NCBI GenBank assembly: GCA_016124615.1
Contig: WGNF01000003.1
Location: 620,001-684,000, forward strand
Length of the DNA stretch: 64,000 nucleotides
Source of the DNA: Paracoccaceae bacterium
GTDB taxonomy: Bacteria > Pseudomonadota > Alphaproteobacteria > Rhodobacterales > Rhodobacteraceae
Direction: 5' to 3'
Part shown: in pieces, positions 16,729-25,333 of the stretch
Position numbering within the stretch: the stretch's first letter is position 1
Layout: every line of letters begins with the position of its first letter
Translations under genes and position numbers: made by a program
Notes under the pieces: model-generated
The model's database searches: none
Told to the model about the DNA's origin: nothing
The model's input: the letters and a program-made list of their open reading frames with translations, nothing else

Positions 16729-17576
16729 CGCAGCACCGGATCAAAGCGGTCCTTCAACCCTTCGCCGAACTGGCTGAAGCTGAGGACGGTGAGGAACAGC
16801 GCGATCAGCGGGAACACCAGCACCCACCACGCCTGATGGACGGAAATGCGCCCCTCGGCGATCATGCCGCCCCAGGTTGGCTGATCGGTGGAAATCGACA
16901 GGTTCACGAAGGACAGGATCGCCTCGACAATCACCGAGATGCCCATTTCCAGCGACAAAAGCGCGACGATGGTGGGCAGCACGTTGGGCAGAATCTCGGC
17001 CAGCATGATGCGCCCGCGCGGCATTCCGGCAACCTGCGCCGAGGCAACGTAATCCATCGCGCCCTGATTCATCGCCTCGGCCCGGATCACGCGGGCAAAG
17101 CGGGTCCAGTCGATCACCACGATGGCGATGATGATCGACATCAGGCCCGGCCCCAACACCGCGATCAAGAGGATCGCGAACAGAACCGGCGGAAACGCCA
17201 TCCAGATATCCACCAGACGCGAGATGAGGCGGTCGGCCCAGCCCCGGAAATAGCCTGCGATCAGGCCAAGCGCCGAGCCGATGGTGGCGGTCAGCGTGCC
17301 CGCGACGAAGGCCACGATCAGCGCGACGCGCGCGCCCCAGATGATGCGGCTCAGCACGTCGCGGCCAAGGCTGTCGGTGCCCAGCCAAAAACCCGGCTCT
17401 GTCTGCGGCACCCAGAACGGCGGCAGGCGGCCCGACATCAGGTCTTGCGCCAGCGGGTCTTGCGGGCTGATCCACGGCGCCAGCAGCGCGGCCAGCAGCA
17501 CAAGCGCCAGCCAGCCGCCCGACAGCCAGAGCCGCAGGCCCAGACGGCGGCGGATTGCGGCGCGCCCGTCAAGCAT
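16725..17576 (-). CDS. Dpp/Opp-type ABC transporter permease (DppC-like)
   Basis: An inner-membrane permease with an N-terminal helix followed by the BPD_transp_1 domain (GTDSLGRDVLSRIIWGARVALIVAFVAGTL, then an EAA loop near AQVAGMPRGRIMLAEILPNVLPTIV). The start is set at MLDGRAAIRRRLG (17576), overlapping the DppB stop by 8 bp, rather than at the track start 17603. The alternative start cannot be excluded. Confidence 0.88.
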   Translation of the reverse strand: MLDGRAAIRRRLGLRLWLSGGWLALVLLAALLAPWISPQDPLAQDLMSGRLPPFWVPQTEPGFWLGTDSLGRDVLSRIIWGARVALIVAFVAGTLTATIGSALGLIAGYFRGWADRLISRLVDIWMAFPPVLFAILLIAVLGPGLMSIIIAIVVIDWTRFARVIRAEAMNQGAMDYVASAQVAGMPRGRIMLAEILPNVLPTIVALLSLEMGISVIVEAILSFVNLSISTDQPTWGGMIAEGRISVHQAWWVLVFPLIALFLTVLSFSQFGEGLKDRFDPVLR

Positions 17577-18579
17577 GACGCAGCCGGGGATTGAGCGCGG
17601 CATAGGTCATGTCCACCACCAGATTGACCGCGGTGAACAGCAGCGCAAAAACGATGACGATGCCCTGTATCAGCGGCAGATCGCGGTTGATCACCGCGTC
17701 GATGGCCATGTTGCCCAGACCCTCATAGGAAAATAGCCGCTCAACGATCACCGTGCCGCCGATCAGAAAGGTGAACTGCACCCCGATCAGCGTCAGCGTC
17801 GGCAGGATCGCGTTCGGCAGCGCCTCGCGCAGGATCACATGGTTCTCGCCATAGCCCTTGGTGCGGGTCAGCGTGACGTAATCAAGGTGCATGGTTTCCT
17901 TCAGCGATTGCTTCAGAAGCTGCCCGATGATCGCCGCCAACGGCAGCGCCAGCGCCAGCGCGGGCATGAACATGTGCGACAGCAGGTCGGCGGTCAGATC
18001 AAAGCGCAGCCGCAGCACGCTTTCGACCAGATAGAACTGCGTGGTGAACGGCAGCTTCAGATCCGGCGTGACCCGGCCCGAGATCTGGAACACCGGCACC
18101 AGCACCCCGAACAAGATGATCAAGAGCAGCCCCCACAGGAAATCCGGCACCGACATTGCCACGCCATTGGCCACGTCGATCCCCGCCTCCACCCGCGTGC
18201 CGCGCTTGCGGGTGCCGGTCAGCGCCGCCACCCCGCCCAGCAGAACCGCCATCACCAGCGCCATCACCGACAGTTCCAGCGTTGCGGGCAACCGCCCCAG
18301 CACCAGCCCCAACACCGGCTGCCGCAGCGAGATCGAGGTGCCGAAGTCGCCATGCAGCACGCCCCAGCCCCAGATCAGGAACTGCTGCGGGATCGACTTG
18401 TCGAAACCGTAAAGTGCGCGCAGCCGGTCAATATCGGCGGCGGTGGCATTCGGCGGCAGCATCATCGCGATCGGATTGCCGGGCACCACCCGGATCACCA
18501 CAAAGACGATCACCGCCACGCCAAACAGCGTGACGGCCGTGGTCGCGAGGCGCGCCAGTATGGTCCTGAGCAAAAGCAC
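17569..18579 (-). CDS. Dpp/Opp-type ABC transporter permease (DppB-like)
   Basis: A permease of about 336 aa with the family N-terminus (LLLRTILARLATTAVTLFGVAVIVFVVIRVVPGNP), the LYGFDKSIPQQFLIWGWGVLHGDFGTSI segment and an EAA loop (TRTKGYGENHVILREALPNAILPTLT). A GTG at 18579 with GGAAAG 7 nt upstream is preferred. The track ATG at 18612 would add 11 residues. Confidence 0.88.
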   Translation of the reverse strand: MLLLRTILARLATTAVTLFGVAVIVFVVIRVVPGNPIAMMLPPNATAADIDRLRALYGFDKSIPQQFLIWGWGVLHGDFGTSISLRQPVLGLVLGRLPATLELSVMALVMAVLLGGVAALTGTRKRGTRVEAGIDVANGVAMSVPDFLWGLLLIILFGVLVPVFQISGRVTPDLKLPFTTQFYLVESVLRLRFDLTADLLSHMFMPALALALPLAAIIGQLLKQSLKETMHLDYVTLTRTKGYGENHVILREALPNAILPTLTLIGVQFTFLIGGTVIVERLFSYEGLGNMAIDAVINRDLPLIQGIVIVFALLFTAVNLVVDMTYAALNPRLRHA

Positions 18580-18633
18580 GATGGGTCTTTCCGGTCGGAT
18601 GGGGCGCGCCACGCGGGCACGCCCCGGCTAAGG

Positions 18634-20160
18634 TCAGGCGCGGGTCATCAGGGCGGGCAGCACGGCGCCAGAGCCATGCGGAACCACCTTCACGCGCTTG
18701 TCGAACAGGATCGGCTGGACATATTGCAGCAACGGCAGCACGTCGCATTCCTCGGCGACGTATTTGTCCACCGCCTTCCAGCCCGCGATGCGCTTGGCCT
18801 CGTCCGCCTCGCCCCAGAGCGGGCCGATCATCGCGTCCACATCCGCCGATTTCCACGACGAATGCGGCGACGGCCCGAACATCGCGAAGCCGGTCGAGGT
18901 GGTCGGGTCAGCGATCGCATCGCCCCAGTTGTAGAACGCGGCGGGCGCCAGCTTGTGTGCCGCGCGCAACTCGTAATGCTTGGCGATCTCATAGACCTCG
19001 ATGGTCGCCTCGATGCCCACCTTGCGCCACATGCCGACGATGGCCTGCACCATCTCGTAATCCTTGGGCTTGTAGCCTTTGGTGGTCTGGATGGTGAAAT
19101 TCACCGGCTTCGCGGTGGAATACCCCGAGGCCGCCAGCAGCTTTTTCGACAGTTCGGGGTCATGCGCGACCTTGATATCGGGGTCATAGGCGGCATAGCC
19201 CGGCGCATCCAGCGTGTCGATCGGCACGCCATAGCCCGACAGCAGGCGGGCGATGATCAGCTTCTTGTCAACCGCGTGGCAGGCCGCCTGCCGCACGTTC
19301 TTGTCTTTCATCACCGAGTCGCTGTTGAGGAAGATCATGCCGATGTCGGTGATCGGATGCGACACCCCGCCCAGCTTACCCGCCCGCAGCCGGTCGTATT
19401 CCTCGTAGGGCATTTCCAGCGTGACATGGGCGTTGCCGGATTCGACCTCGGCCACGCGGCTGGCGGCGTCGGGCACGAACTTGATGGTGACCGTCTCGAA
19501 TTCGGGCTTGCCGCCCCAATAGGTCGGGTTCGCCTTCAGCCGCACGAAGGCGTCGCGCTCGAAGTGGTCCACCATATAGGGGCCGGTGCCGACCGGCTTG
19601 GCCTCGAACCCTTCGGCGCCGACCTTTTCGTAATAGGCCTTGGGCATCACGTAGCCGGTCAGGAAGGCCATCCATTTGAAGATCGTCGGGTCGAACTGCA
19701 CCACGTCGGCGGTGATCTTGTTGCCGTCGATCTTGAAGTTGGCAATGTTCTTCCAGGTGAACTGGATCGGGTTGCCGGTCTTCGGGTCCGCCGCGCGTTC
19801 CAGCGACCAGACCACATCCTCGGCGCTGAACGGGCTGCCGTCGTGCCAGGTCACGCCGTCGCGCACCGTCATGTGAATCTGCTTGCGGTCATCGCTCCAG
19901 CCCCATTCGGTCAGCAGGCCGGGGGCGAAGCTGAGGTCGGGGTTCTGGCCGATGAACATGTCGAACACCGACTGGTAGATGCCCTGAATGGTCGGGTTCA
20001 CCGCCGACCCGCCCACGGTCGGGTCCCAACTGGGCAGATCGACGTTGTAGGCGATCACCAGCTCGTCGATGGCGGCGGCGAAGGTGGGCAGGCCGACGGT
20101 GGCGAAGGCCAGCGTCGCGGTGGATAACTTCAGCAGGCTGCGGCGTGTCATCTGGGTCAT
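18634..20160 (-). CDS. Dpp/Opp-type ABC transporter substrate-binding protein
   Basis: A periplasmic SBP_bac_5 receptor of 508 aa. A Tat-like signal (MTQMTRRSLLKLSTATLAFATVGLPTFAAA) precedes class C features: LLTEWGWSDDRKQIHMTVRDGVTWHDGSPFSAEDVVWSLER and FKWMAFLTGYVMPKAYYEKVGAEGFEAKPVGTGPYMV. It determines the imported substrate, which is not predictable here. Placement behind a FAD oxidoreductase and opposite indolepyruvate-oxidoreductase genes suggests a nitrogenous or aromatic compound rather than simple dipeptides (inference). Confidence 0.9.
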   Translation of the reverse strand: MTQMTRRSLLKLSTATLAFATVGLPTFAAAIDELVIAYNVDLPSWDPTVGGSAVNPTIQGIYQSVFDMFIGQNPDLSFAPGLLTEWGWSDDRKQIHMTVRDGVTWHDGSPFSAEDVVWSLERAADPKTGNPIQFTWKNIANFKIDGNKITADVVQFDPTIFKWMAFLTGYVMPKAYYEKVGAEGFEAKPVGTGPYMVDHFERDAFVRLKANPTYWGGKPEFETVTIKFVPDAASRVAEVESGNAHVTLEMPYEEYDRLRAGKLGGVSHPITDIGMIFLNSDSVMKDKNVRQAACHAVDKKLIIARLLSGYGVPIDTLDAPGYAAYDPDIKVAHDPELSKKLLAASGYSTAKPVNFTIQTTKGYKPKDYEMVQAIVGMWRKVGIEATIEVYEIAKHYELRAAHKLAPAAFYNWGDAIADPTTSTGFAMFGPSPHSSWKSADVDAMIGPLWGEADEAKRIAGWKAVDKYVAEECDVLPLLQYVQPILFDKRVKVVPHGSGAVLPALMTRA

Positions 20161-20196
20161 GGTTGCGTTTCCCTGTTGGTGGTTCTTGTTTTGTCG

Positions 20197-21771
20197 TCAA
20201 TTTCCGGCCAGCGACCGGGCCAGCAGATACCCGGCCCCTGCCCCGGTTCCCGCGCCCGGCCAGACGGCCGCGCCGGTCAGATGCAGCCCCTTGATCGGGG
20301 TCGATCCATCCGCCCGGCCCCGCGCCGGACGAAAGAGGAAGTGCTGCGACAGATGGTGGCTGCCGCAGACCTGATCGCCGCCGACAAGGTTGGGATTGTC
20401 GGCCTCCAGCTCCAACGGCGAGACCACGGTGCGCGCGATGATCTTCGCACGGGTGCCGGGTGCCGCGGCCTCCAGCATGTCCAGCGCGCGATCGGCCATC
20501 TGGTCTTTCACTACGGCCCAGTCGGTCGCGGTGATCTGGCCAGCGGCATCGCCCGCGATGGTGCCCGGCACCATGCGCACCTGCATCCACAGCACATGCT
20601 TGCCCGCAGGCGCGCGGCTGGGGTCCACGGCGGTCGGCTGCCCGACCACGATCACCGGCTGATCGGGCAGCAGCCCGGCCTTGGCCTGCGCATAGGTCCG
20701 CGCCATCTGGTCGAGCGAGGGCGCGAGGTGGACATAGGCGAACTGCCGCAATTCCGGCCCTGCCGCCCAGTCCGGCAGATCGTCCATCGCGAGGTGGATC
20801 ATCAGGGTGCCCGGCGCATGGGCGAAGCCCGCCATCGCGGCATCAAAGCCCGCATCACCCGTGCCACCGTCCAGCAGCCGCGCCAACGCGCCCGGCGCCA
20901 CGTTGGCGATCACCGCGCGGCGGGCCGTGATCTGCCGCCCGTCGGCCAGCACGATGCCGGTCGCCCGCCCGCCGCCCTGCAGCACGCGCGCCACCTGGGC
21001 GTTGCATTCGACCGAACCGCCGCGCGCCGTGACCATCGCCACCAGCGCGCGGATCATCGTGTCGGCGCCGCCCTTGCCCAGCAGCATGCCAAAGGACTGG
21101 TTCGCCATCGCCTCCAGATACGGAAACATCGCGCCGCCCGCGATGTCGGGCGCGAAATCGAGATGCATCCCCCAGGCGCCCAGCGTTGCCCGCACTTCGG
21201 GCGCGCGGAAGGTATCCGTCAGCCAGCGGCGTGGCGACATCAGCAGAAAGCGCAGCAGATCAAGCGCGCCGCCGGTCCCGTTGCGCCGCCATGTTTTGAA
21301 TGCGAAAGATGCAAGCGCACGGGTTTTCATCGGGCTGCCCAGCAGCGCGAAAAGATCGGCCGCCCGATTCGGGAAACCGGCAACAAGGTCGCCCCACGTC
21401 TTTGCGTCCTCGGGCGACAGCGCCGCTATCCGTTGTGTCGTGGCGGCCAGATCGGTGCCCACACCCAGCCAGCGCCCATCGGGAAAGACCGAGGCGAAGC
21501 ACTGTGCCACCGGCGCGAATTCCAGCCCATAGCGCTGCAATTCGGCGCCATACTGCCGAAAGAACGGCGATCCGGCGAATAACGACAGGTTCATCGCGCC
21601 CCAGTCGTGACGAAATCCGGGCGCCGTCAGCGGCAATGTCTTGACCGCGCCACCGGGGGCTGCGGCCTGCTCGAACACCCCTACCCGCCAGCCCTTCGCC
21701 GCCAGATGTGCCGCGCAGGCCAGGCTGTTATGCCCGGCGCCGATGATCACCGCATCGTAAGAACCGCTCAC
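20197..21771 (-). CDS. NAD(P)/FAD-dependent oxidoreductase, phytoene-desaturase-like (copy 1)
   Basis: A COG1233-type flavoprotein of 524 aa with Rossmann motif VIIGAGHNSLACAAHLAAKGWRVGVFEQAAAPGGAVKT and a C-terminal FAD-closing segment GLHLTGAAVWPGAGTGAGAGYLLA. A GTG start at 21771 is chosen because AGGAGG lies 6 nt upstream. The track start adds 29 unsupported residues. It is the first gene of the ABC operon and a paralog of the product of 22690-24249 across the divergent promoter, sharing NLVGGD near the C-terminus. The carotenoid-like name is family-level only, and amine or side-chain oxidation is more plausible here. Confidence 0.82.
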   Translation of the reverse strand: MSGSYDAVIIGAGHNSLACAAHLAAKGWRVGVFEQAAAPGGAVKTLPLTAPGFRHDWGAMNLSLFAGSPFFRQYGAELQRYGLEFAPVAQCFASVFPDGRWLGVGTDLAATTQRIAALSPEDAKTWGDLVAGFPNRAADLFALLGSPMKTRALASFAFKTWRRNGTGGALDLLRFLLMSPRRWLTDTFRAPEVRATLGAWGMHLDFAPDIAGGAMFPYLEAMANQSFGMLLGKGGADTMIRALVAMVTARGGSVECNAQVARVLQGGGRATGIVLADGRQITARRAVIANVAPGALARLLDGGTGDAGFDAAMAGFAHAPGTLMIHLAMDDLPDWAAGPELRQFAYVHLAPSLDQMARTYAQAKAGLLPDQPVIVVGQPTAVDPSRAPAGKHVLWMQVRMVPGTIAGDAAGQITATDWAVVKDQMADRALDMLEAAAPGTRAKIIARTVVSPLELEADNPNLVGGDQVCGSHHLSQHFLFRPARGRADGSTPIKGLHLTGAAVWPGAGTGAGAGYLLARSLAGN

Positions 21772-21797
21772 ATCGCGCCTCCTGCTGTCACCTTCAT

Positions 21798-21813
21798 ATT
21801 TGCAAATGCATTT
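21798..21813. promoter_or_regulatory. overlapping palindromes, candidate MarR operator
   Basis: ATTTGCAAATGCATTT contains two overlapping perfect 10-bp palindromes, ATTTGCAAAT (21798-21807) and AAATGCATTT (21804-21813). They sit in the 122-bp divergent promoter between the two FAD/ABC/cyclase operons. The MarR gene encoded in the rightward operon is the obvious candidate binder. Confidence 0.5.
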
Positions 21814-21893
21814 AATTCTGTCTAGTATCTTGTCAGAAGCAACAGGGCGCCACGGCACGGATTGCTACGGCGTCCCATCAGGGAGTTCGGACG

Positions 21894-22685
21894 ATGACGG
21901 CTGCAAGCACTCTGGAAAGCCTTGGCGCGCTTTTGATGTCTGGCGGGGTCGAGGTGGTTGACCTCGCGGGCCCGCTTGGCCCCGATACGCCGCTCTTGAA
22001 ACTGCCGCCGGATTTCGCCCGAGACACGCCGAAGATCGAGGTTCACAAGATCTCGGAATACGACAAGGACGGCCCGTTCTGGGCCTGGAACTGGCTGAAG
22101 ATCGGCGAGCATTCCGGCACCCATTTCGACGCGCCGCACCACTGGATCACCGGCAAGGATTACCCCGACGGCTATACCGACACGATTCCGGTGCAGAACT
22201 TCGTGGCCCCGGTCAATGTGATCGACTGTTCGGCCGAAACCGCCGCCAACCCCGATTTCCTGCTGACCTCCGATGGCGTGAAGGCGTGGGAGGCAAAGCA
22301 CGGCGCCATCGCCAAGGGCGAATGGGTGGTGATGCGCACCGACTGGGACAAGCGCAGCAATGACGAGGCGCTGTATCTGAACGCCGACGCGACCGGCCCG
22401 CACTCGCCGGGGCCGACGCCCGATTGCATCGACTACATCCTGTCGCAAGGCGCGCTTGGCTGGGGCACGCAGTGCATCGGCACCGACGCGGGGCAAGCCG
22501 GAGGCATGACGCCCCCCTTCCCGGCGCACAATCTGTTGCACAAGGCCAACCGCTACGGCCTCGCCAGCCTTGCCAACCTCGACAAGCTGCCCGCCAAGGG
22601 GGCGATCCTGATCGTGGCGCCGCTGAAGCTGGTGCAGGGCACCGGCAGCCCGATCCGCGCGCTGGCGCTGATCCCGCGCGCGTAA
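21894..22685 (+). CDS. cyclase-family metal hydrolase, isatin-hydrolase/kynurenine-formamidase-like
   Basis: A 263-aa PF04199 protein. The Mn/Zn-binding signature HSGTHFDAPHHW lies near residue 81, with conserved segments VVMRTDWDKR, IGTDAGQAGG and PAHNLLHKANRYGLASLANL. Family members hydrolyse amide or lactam rings such as isatin to isatinate or N-formylkynurenine to kynurenine. It opens the rightward operon that contains IorAB, so an indole- or tryptophan-derived substrate fits, but this is inference. Cytoplasmic; no signal peptide. Confidence 0.85.
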   Translation: MTAASTLESLGALLMSGGVEVVDLAGPLGPDTPLLKLPPDFARDTPKIEVHKISEYDKDGPFWAWNWLKIGEHSGTHFDAPHHWITGKDYPDGYTDTIPVQNFVAPVNVIDCSAETAANPDFLLTSDGVKAWEAKHGAIAKGEWVVMRTDWDKRSNDEALYLNADATGPHSPGPTPDCIDYILSQGALGWGTQCIGTDAGQAGGMTPPFPAHNLLHKANRYGLASLANLDKLPAKGAILIVAPLKLVQGTGSPIRALALIPRA

Positions 22686-22689
22686 CGAA

Positions 22690-24249
22690 ATGGAGCGGTT
22701 CGATCACGTCATCATCGGCAGCGGCATCAATGCGTTGGTGTCCGCCGCGATGCTGTCGGGCAAGGGGGCCCGCGTTCTGCTGCTGGAACGCGAGGCGGAA
22801 ATCGGCGGCTGTCTGAAGACCGCCGAGATCACCCTGCCCGGCTTCCATCATGACGTGATGGCCGCGACTTTCGTGCTGTTCCTGACCTCGCCCGCCCATG
22901 CCGCGCTCGGGGCCGACCTCGCGCGGCATGGCCTGACCTTCTGCCACACGCCGCACCCCACCGCCGTGCTGCGCCCCGACGGGCGGGCGCTGGTGCTGAC
23001 GATGGACCGGGCGGCGAATGTGGCGGCGTTCAACGCGCTGGCAGCGGGCGATGGCGACAGCCACGCCGCCGATGCGGGCGAGATCGAGGCCGATGCGCCG
23101 TTCCTGTTCGCGCTGCTGGGCGGCGCGTTGTGGAGTTGGCCGACGCTGAAGTTACTGGTGCGGCAGGCCTGGGCGCGTAGCCCGCGCGGGCTGGCGGCAT
23201 GGTTCGGGCGCGCACTGGTTCCAGCGCGCGGGCGGCTGGAGACGCGCTACGCCTCGGACATGGTGCAGGCGCTTTGGGCGCCTTGGGTCTTGCACACCGG
23301 GCTGACCCCCGAAAGCGCGTATTCCGGCCAGATGGGCAAGGTCATCGCCTTCGCGCTGGAGGCTGCCGGGGCGCCGGTGGTCAAGGGCGGATCGGGTGCG
23401 GCGGCCACCGCGTTCCGCAAGCTGATCGAGGAACGTGGCGGCGTGATCCGCACCGGGGTGGATGTGGATCGCATCCGGGTGACGGACGGTCGCGCCACCG
23501 GCATTGTCACCGCCGCGGGCGAAGAGATCGGCGCGGGCAACGTCATCGCCTCGGTCACGCCGGGGCAGCTGTACGGGCGCCTGCTGCGGGACGAGGCCCC
23601 CGCGACGGGCGCGAAGGCCGCCAGCGCCTTTCGCCACGGTCGCGGCGATTTCCAGTTGCACTTCGCCCTGAGCGAGCCGCCCGAATGGCTGACGCCGGGG
23701 CTGGATCAGGTCGCGCTGATCCACCTCAGCGATGGCATCGACGCGGTGTCGAAATCGGCGAACGAGGCCGAACGCGGAATGCTGCCCGCCACGCCCACGA
23801 TCTGCGTCGGCCAGCCGCACCGGCTTGACCCCAGCCGCTGCCCGGACGGCAAGGCGATCCTGTGGCTGCAAATCCCGGATGCGCCGCGCGTGATCAAGGG
23901 TGACGCGGCGGGCGAAATCGCCACCACGCCGGACTGGACCGAAACCACCCGCGAGGCTTTCGCCGACCGGATCGAGGATATCCTGTCGCGCCACATCCGC
24001 GACTTCGAGCGGATCAAGCTTGCCCGCCGCGCCATCTCGCCCGCCGATTTGCAGGCGATGAACATCAACCTTGTCGGCGGCGATCCCTATGGCGGCGCCT
24101 GTTCGATCGACCAGTTCTTCCTGTGGCGGCCGTTTGCGGCGGCGGTTGATACGGTGGCCAACCTGCACCAGATCGGCGCCTCGGTGCATCCCGGCCCCGG
24201 CCTTGGCGGCGGTTCCGGCTATCTGCTGGCAAAAAGGCTCGGGGCATGA
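22690..24249 (+). CDS. NAD(P)/FAD-dependent oxidoreductase, phytoene-desaturase-like (copy 2)
   Basis: A 519-aa flavoprotein with Rossmann motif HVIIGSGINALVSAAMLSGKGARVLLLEREAEIGGCLKT at the very N-terminus and a C-terminal NLVGGDPYGGACSIDQFFLWRP...GGGSGYLLAKRL segment. It starts 4 bp after the cyclase gene and overlaps the MarR gene by ATGA. It is paralogous to the product of 20197-21771, suggesting either consecutive oxidations or a two-subunit enzyme. The substrate is unknown. Confidence 0.83.
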   Translation: MERFDHVIIGSGINALVSAAMLSGKGARVLLLEREAEIGGCLKTAEITLPGFHHDVMAATFVLFLTSPAHAALGADLARHGLTFCHTPHPTAVLRPDGRALVLTMDRAANVAAFNALAAGDGDSHAADAGEIEADAPFLFALLGGALWSWPTLKLLVRQAWARSPRGLAAWFGRALVPARGRLETRYASDMVQALWAPWVLHTGLTPESAYSGQMGKVIAFALEAAGAPVVKGGSGAAATAFRKLIEERGGVIRTGVDVDRIRVTDGRATGIVTAAGEEIGAGNVIASVTPGQLYGRLLRDEAPATGAKAASAFRHGRGDFQLHFALSEPPEWLTPGLDQVALIHLSDGIDAVSKSANEAERGMLPATPTICVGQPHRLDPSRCPDGKAILWLQIPDAPRVIKGDAAGEIATTPDWTETTREAFADRIEDILSRHIRDFERIKLARRAISPADLQAMNINLVGGDPYGGACSIDQFFLWRPFAAAVDTVANLHQIGASVHPGPGLGGGSGYLLAKRLGA

Positions 24250-24728
24250 ACGATCTGGCCAAACCGCTGCTGGAAGATGTGCCGCGTCTGGGCGAGATGG
24301 GGCTGCACAACTACGCGCCCTATCTGATGAACCGCATCATGGGCCGCTACAACGCCAGCCTGCGCGACGACATGGCCTCTTTGGGCCTGACCACGCCAAA
24401 GATGCGGGCGCTGGCGGTGCTGTCGGTGATCGACGGCCTGCAGATCCGCGAGCTGGCGGTTTACGCCGTGGTCGAGCAATCGACGTTGAGCCGCGCGCTG
24501 GACGGGCTGGAGGCCGAGGGGCTGGTGCGCCGCGACAGCGACCCAGGCGACAGCCGCGCCACCCGCGTCACCATCTCCGAAGCCGGGCGGGCGGCGTTCG
24601 AGACGCTGTGGCCGACGATGGCGCGCAGCTATGCGCGCATGTTCGCGGGTATCCCGACCGCCGAGCGGGCGGCCTTCGTGGCGACACTGCAACGGGTGCT
24701 GGCCAATATCCGCAAGCACGATTTCTGA
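24246..24728 (+). CDS. MarR-family transcriptional regulator
   Basis: A 160-aa winged-helix regulator: LRDDMASLGLTTPKMRALAVLSVIDGLQIRELAVYAVVEQSTLSRALDGLEAEGLVRRDSDPGDSRATRVTISEAG is the recognition helix, wing and the DxR signature. The gene is embedded in the operon by ATGA overlap. It is probably an autoregulating repressor of the divergon through the 21798-21813 palindromes, relieved by a pathway ligand. Confidence 0.9.
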   Translation: MNDLAKPLLEDVPRLGEMGLHNYAPYLMNRIMGRYNASLRDDMASLGLTTPKMRALAVLSVIDGLQIRELAVYAVVEQSTLSRALDGLEAEGLVRRDSDPGDSRATRVTISEAGRAAFETLWPTMARSYARMFAGIPTAERAAFVATLQRVLANIRKHDF

Positions 24729-24755
24729 GGCCGCAACCGGCCGGCAGGGGGAACG

Positions 24756-25310
24756 ATGAGCACCACACCACAGACCCAAGGCCCGATCCCCGGTTTGCGC
24801 GGAATCGACCACATCGGCCTGACCGTGCCCGATCTGGATCAGGCGGCGGCGTTCTTCACCGGGGTGCTGGGCTGCACCACCGTCGCCCGCTTCGGCCCCT
24901 TCCGCGACGATACCGGCAACTTCATGGCGGATGTGCTGGACGTGCATCCCCGCGCGGTGATCGAGTCGATCGTGCTGCAACGCTGCGGCCACGGCAGCAA
25001 TATCGAGCTGTTCGCCTATACCGCGCCAGACCAGACCACCCTGCACCCGCGCAACAGCGACATCGGCGCGCATCATCTGGCCTTCTACGTCGATGACATC
25101 GACGCCGCCGCCGAAAGCCTGCGCGCGCGCGGCATCGCCACCCATATGGGCCCGATCCCGATCAGCGACGGCCCGGTCGCGGGCCAGTCGATCCTTTACT
25201 TCAAGGCGCCCTGGGGGCTGCAACTGGAACTGATCTCCTACCCCGGCGGGATGGCCTACGAGCGCGGGGCCGCGACGGTCCTGTGGTCGCCCCGCACCCC
25301 GGCCGCCTGA
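24756..25310 (+). CDS. VOC-superfamily protein (glyoxalase/extradiol-dioxygenase fold)
   Basis: A 184-aa protein with two beta-alpha-beta-beta-beta modules. The putative metal ligands are the His in IDHIGLTVPDLDQA, the Glu in NIELFAYTA, the His in GAHHLAFYVDDID and the Glu in LQLELISYPGG. VOC members include glyoxalases, epimerases, dioxygenases and resistance proteins, so the reaction is open. Its place between marR and iorAB points to a catabolic enzyme acting on an intermediate of this pathway. Confidence 0.8.
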   Translation: MSTTPQTQGPIPGLRGIDHIGLTVPDLDQAAAFFTGVLGCTTVARFGPFRDDTGNFMADVLDVHPRAVIESIVLQRCGHGSNIELFAYTAPDQTTLHPRNSDIGAHHLAFYVDDIDAAAESLRARGIATHMGPIPISDGPVAGQSILYFKAPWGLQLELISYPGGMAYERGAATVLWSPRTPAA

Positions 25311-25333
25311 CCTGCCCACCGAGGAGACTGCCG

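Noticed and set aside
17839-20127. 762-aa plus-strand ORF opposite the ABC permease and receptor
   Set aside because: Shadow frame; His/Gln/Arg-rich without domain structure.
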